Assembly: GCF_040438885.1 (NCBI RefSeq)
Contig: NZ_CP159218.1
Span: 186,001 to 250,000, forward strand
DNA length: 64,000 nucleotides
Source: Nakamurella sp. A5-74
GTDB taxonomy: Bacteria; Actinomycetota; Actinomycetes; Mycobacteriales; Nakamurellaceae
Direction: 5' to 3'
Part shown: in pieces, positions 62,013-64,000 of the stretch
How the letters are laid out: each line of letters opens with the position of its first letter
How positions within the stretch are numbered: the first letter of the stretch is position 1
Position numbers and translations under genes: made by a program
The notes under the pieces: model-generated
Database searches by the model: none
What the model was told of the DNA's origin: nothing
What the model saw: only the letters and a program-made list of their open reading frames with translations

Positions 62013-63979
62013 CGGATCACCTTCGATTTGCGGTGGAGGTCCGCCGGGACCTTGAGAATGCGGGAGCCAGGTCGCTGGTCTGCCAAGAGGCGTTGCGCCT
62101 CGGGATGCACGGCTAGACCCGCGACGGTCACTGTCTCACCCTCGGCGAGTAGGCTAACTACGTACGCGATCTGCGGTGCGTCTACAAGTCCCTCGACTAC
62201 CACTAGCAGGTCACGATTCCTTGCGGCCGTCACGCCTCGACGCTTTGGAGTAAGCGTATAGCCGATCTGAGCAGCCACGTAGGCAGGCAGAGCCTCGATG
62301 TTCTCTCGTAGGAACACGCGCCCGTTTAGCTCGATGGCCTTCGCTGGTTCCACGTCAAGCACGCGAAAACCGCCTCCACCTTCCCAGAGTTGTGTCCTGC
62401 GGTCACGGGTCCTTGTTGCCCGATTGAGTTGATCTTGAACGGTCTTCCTGACATTAACGTCTTTGACAGTCAACTTGCTCATGAGTCGTCGGAACTGCGC
62501 AGCTTCCTCTTCCTTGAGGCCACTGTCGTCACCTGCAGCTTTCAAGGCGGCGAGCATTTCCTTCGGGAGATCAACAACGAGATCAAGCGGACCCGTGGCA
62601 ACCGAGTGATCGTCCAGCGCATCCGCGAAGACGGGTACATCTTTGGCGCCTGTTTGGACATCGGAGGGGTCTGCGGGCTCCAAGACCCTTCTCAGCACGG
62701 CCTGGAAGTCCTTGGCTTCCTCAGATGATACGCCCGCGGGGAGATCGACACCATCAGCAGGCACCCGCTCCTTAACCCATGTAATTCCGCCTTCGTCCGT
62801 GCCAGCTACCACCTTGGATAGCCTTGGAAGTATATAGTCGCTAACGGTGGACGCCATGGTCTCAACTGTCACCCAGCGGCGGCCCATCTTGTGGGCCACC
62901 GCAGCCGTTGTCCCCGAGCCGCCGAAGCAGTCAATGACGATATCGCCGGGCGCAGTGGCCATCTGTAGTACCCGCTGCATGAACCGCTCGGGTTTCGGTG
63001 TAGCAAAGGACGGAAGGTCCGGAAAGAGATAACGCATCTCATTCTTCGAGGTTCGATTGCTTCCTACATCCTTCTGGCGCCAGAGAGTGCGAGGTGTCAA
63101 TCCTTCTACCTCAGACAGATAGCGCTTGATGCTGGGGCGGGCGGTCTGGTCAGGTCCCCAAAAGATCCTGTCGTCCCTTTCGAGTTCCCAAAACTTCTCC
63201 TCGCTGATCCGCCAAAAACGACCTTTTGGTGGACGGAAGGTGCGCCCAGACGGGCCAGTGATAGCGTAAAGGCCACGACTGTAAGTCTTGTTTGCAAACG
63301 GGTCGCCGGGATACCAACTTCCACGCGGATCGCCATCCGGGTTGGTGTAGATTACGTCGAATGCCGCACTGCGAGGCAGTCGATTTGGCCGCCAAACTGC
63401 CTTGTCCTTAGCGTAAACAAGAACCACATCCTGATCCTTGCTCAAGAATGAAGCGCTATTGTTGGGAGAATCCGCCTTTTCCCAAACCACCTCAGCGACG
63501 AAATTCTTGATGCCGAACTCCTCATCGAGAACCATTCGCGCACGATGGACTTCCGCATCATCCAGGTGTACCCAAATTGAGCCATTGGCCGCCAATAACT
63601 CTCGCAGAAGCCTCACTCGATCCCTAAACATTGCGAGCCACACTGAGTGATCGAAGTTGTCGTCATAAAACTCGCCGAATATCTGCTCGGTGTTGAAAGG
63701 CGGATCAATGTAGGCCAACTTCACTTGGCCGGCGTACTCGCGCCTGTACTCGGCGATTGACCGAAGTGAGTGCAGTGCGTCGTAAGCGTCGCCTTGAATG
63801 ACCAAGTTGGCGGTCTCGTCCGCTACTACTGCCCCGACGCTAGTTCGCTCGCGCAAAAGACGAACCTCGGTCACTCTGGTGTCGTCGCGCTCGACCCACT
63901 CGTAGCCTCCTCCAGCGAGCGGCAGAAGCGCTTTATCCTTGTTGAACCAGCTCAGAGCCAGTCGCTGCTGCTGTCCCAC
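62009..63979 (-). CDS. mod: type III Mod-like DNA methyltransferase
   Basis: A 656-residue N6-adenine/N4-cytosine methyltransferase in the beta arrangement. Motif IV is IDPPFNTE (about residues 91-98), and motif I is VIDCFGGSGTTAAVAHKMG (about residue 348 onward), the reverse order of gamma enzymes. The middle region carries the likely target-recognition segment; the final ~250 residues are an extra helical region that may contact the helicase. The GTG at 63979 is fixed by an in-frame TAG immediately upstream, so the gene is complete. It is the first gene of the operon. Confidence 0.87.
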   Translation of the reverse strand: MGQQQRLALSWFNKDKALLPLAGGGYEWVERDDTRVTEVRLLRERTSVGAVVADETANLVIQGDAYDALHSLRSIAEYRREYAGQVKLAYIDPPFNTEQIFGEFYDDNFDHSVWLAMFRDRVRLLRELLAANGSIWVHLDDAEVHRARMVLDEEFGIKNFVAEVVWEKADSPNNSASFLSKDQDVVLVYAKDKAVWRPNRLPRSAAFDVIYTNPDGDPRGSWYPGDPFANKTYSRGLYAITGPSGRTFRPPKGRFWRISEEKFWELERDDRIFWGPDQTARPSIKRYLSEVEGLTPRTLWRQKDVGSNRTSKNEMRYLFPDLPSFATPKPERFMQRVLQMATAPGDIVIDCFGGSGTTAAVAHKMGRRWVTVETMASTVSDYILPRLSKVVAGTDEGGITWVKERVPADGVDLPAGVSSEEAKDFQAVLRRVLEPADPSDVQTGAKDVPVFADALDDHSVATGPLDLVVDLPKEMLAALKAAGDDSGLKEEEAAQFRRLMSKLTVKDVNVRKTVQDQLNRATRTRDRRTQLWEGGGGFRVLDVEPAKAIELNGRVFLRENIEALPAYVAAQIGYTLTPKRRGVTAARNRDLLVVVEGLVDAPQIAYVVSLLAEGETVTVAGLAVHPEAQRLLADQRPGSRILKVPADLHRKSKVIR

Positions 63980-64000
63980 CTAGTGCACCCCTACGCTGCG

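Noticed and set aside
56921-63979. BREX or DISARM system
   Set aside because: No PglZ, BrxC/L or DUF1998 gene, and the methyltransferase is a beta-type Mod rather than PglX.

Overview
The window is high-GC DNA with GTG/ATG starts, long runs of 4-bp ATGA/GTGA gene overlaps and typical actinobacterial families: DUF2510 membrane protein, Lsr2-type DNA-binding domain, T7SS-type polymorphic toxin, SWIM-SNF2 helicase, NrtR. It is most likely a chromosomal segment of an actinobacterium. I cannot name the genus from the sequence alone. No rRNA, tRNA or CRISPR array was seen.

1-6.5 kb: a partial GH114-like glycosidase, then a tight minus-strand operon of an ABC importer (lipoprotein SBP, two permeases, ATPase), a glycerophosphodiester phosphodiesterase and an inositol-monophosphatase-family enzyme. 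The layout suggests uptake and breakdown of phosphodiesters. 6.9-11.8 kb: a split HipA-like unit (N-subdomain/HIRAN fusion plus kinase) and a SWIM-SNF2 helicase. 11.8-18.9 kb: a complete type I Wadjet anti-plasmid system (jetABCD), bracketed by a NYN-gene scar on the left and a RES-toxin scar on the right.

18.9-26.6 kb: surface proteins, then a degraded stretch (ERCC4-Lsr2 pseudogene, orphan immunity-like tail, frameshifted NYN gene), an intact RES toxin/antitoxin pair and an intact ERCC4-Lsr2 nuclease. 26.3-31.3 kb: a TPP riboswitch and a ykoFEDC thiamine-precursor ECF transporter operon, bracketed by the same interspersed-repeat and hairpin cassette. 31.3-35.3 kb: a T7SS-type toxin with a probable immunity gene, and a second RES toxin/antitoxin pair. 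35.7-39.6 kb: membrane-anchored proteins, including an Hsp70 ATPase with an exported C-terminal region, and an HNH nuclease. 39.6-42.9 kb: NrtR regulator divergent from ARPP-1 and an ADP-ribosylglycohydrolase/phosphatase fusion, with a candidate operator between them.

43-64 kb is an acquired defence island dense in insertion sequences: a decayed PIN toxin/antitoxin pair, an ISL3 element split by an ISAs1 element, a GmrSD-like DUF262/DUF1524 enzyme, a Rad50-like ATPase with a small HEPN-like partner, a second ISL3, an IS3 fragment, an IS1380, an IS4 inserted at the IS1380 end, and a four-gene operon of type III-like methyltransferase, type III-like helicase-nuclease, a 58-residue protein and a second zinc-hook ATPase. 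That four-gene unit and the two-gene ATPase/HEPN unit are the best candidates for undescribed defence systems.
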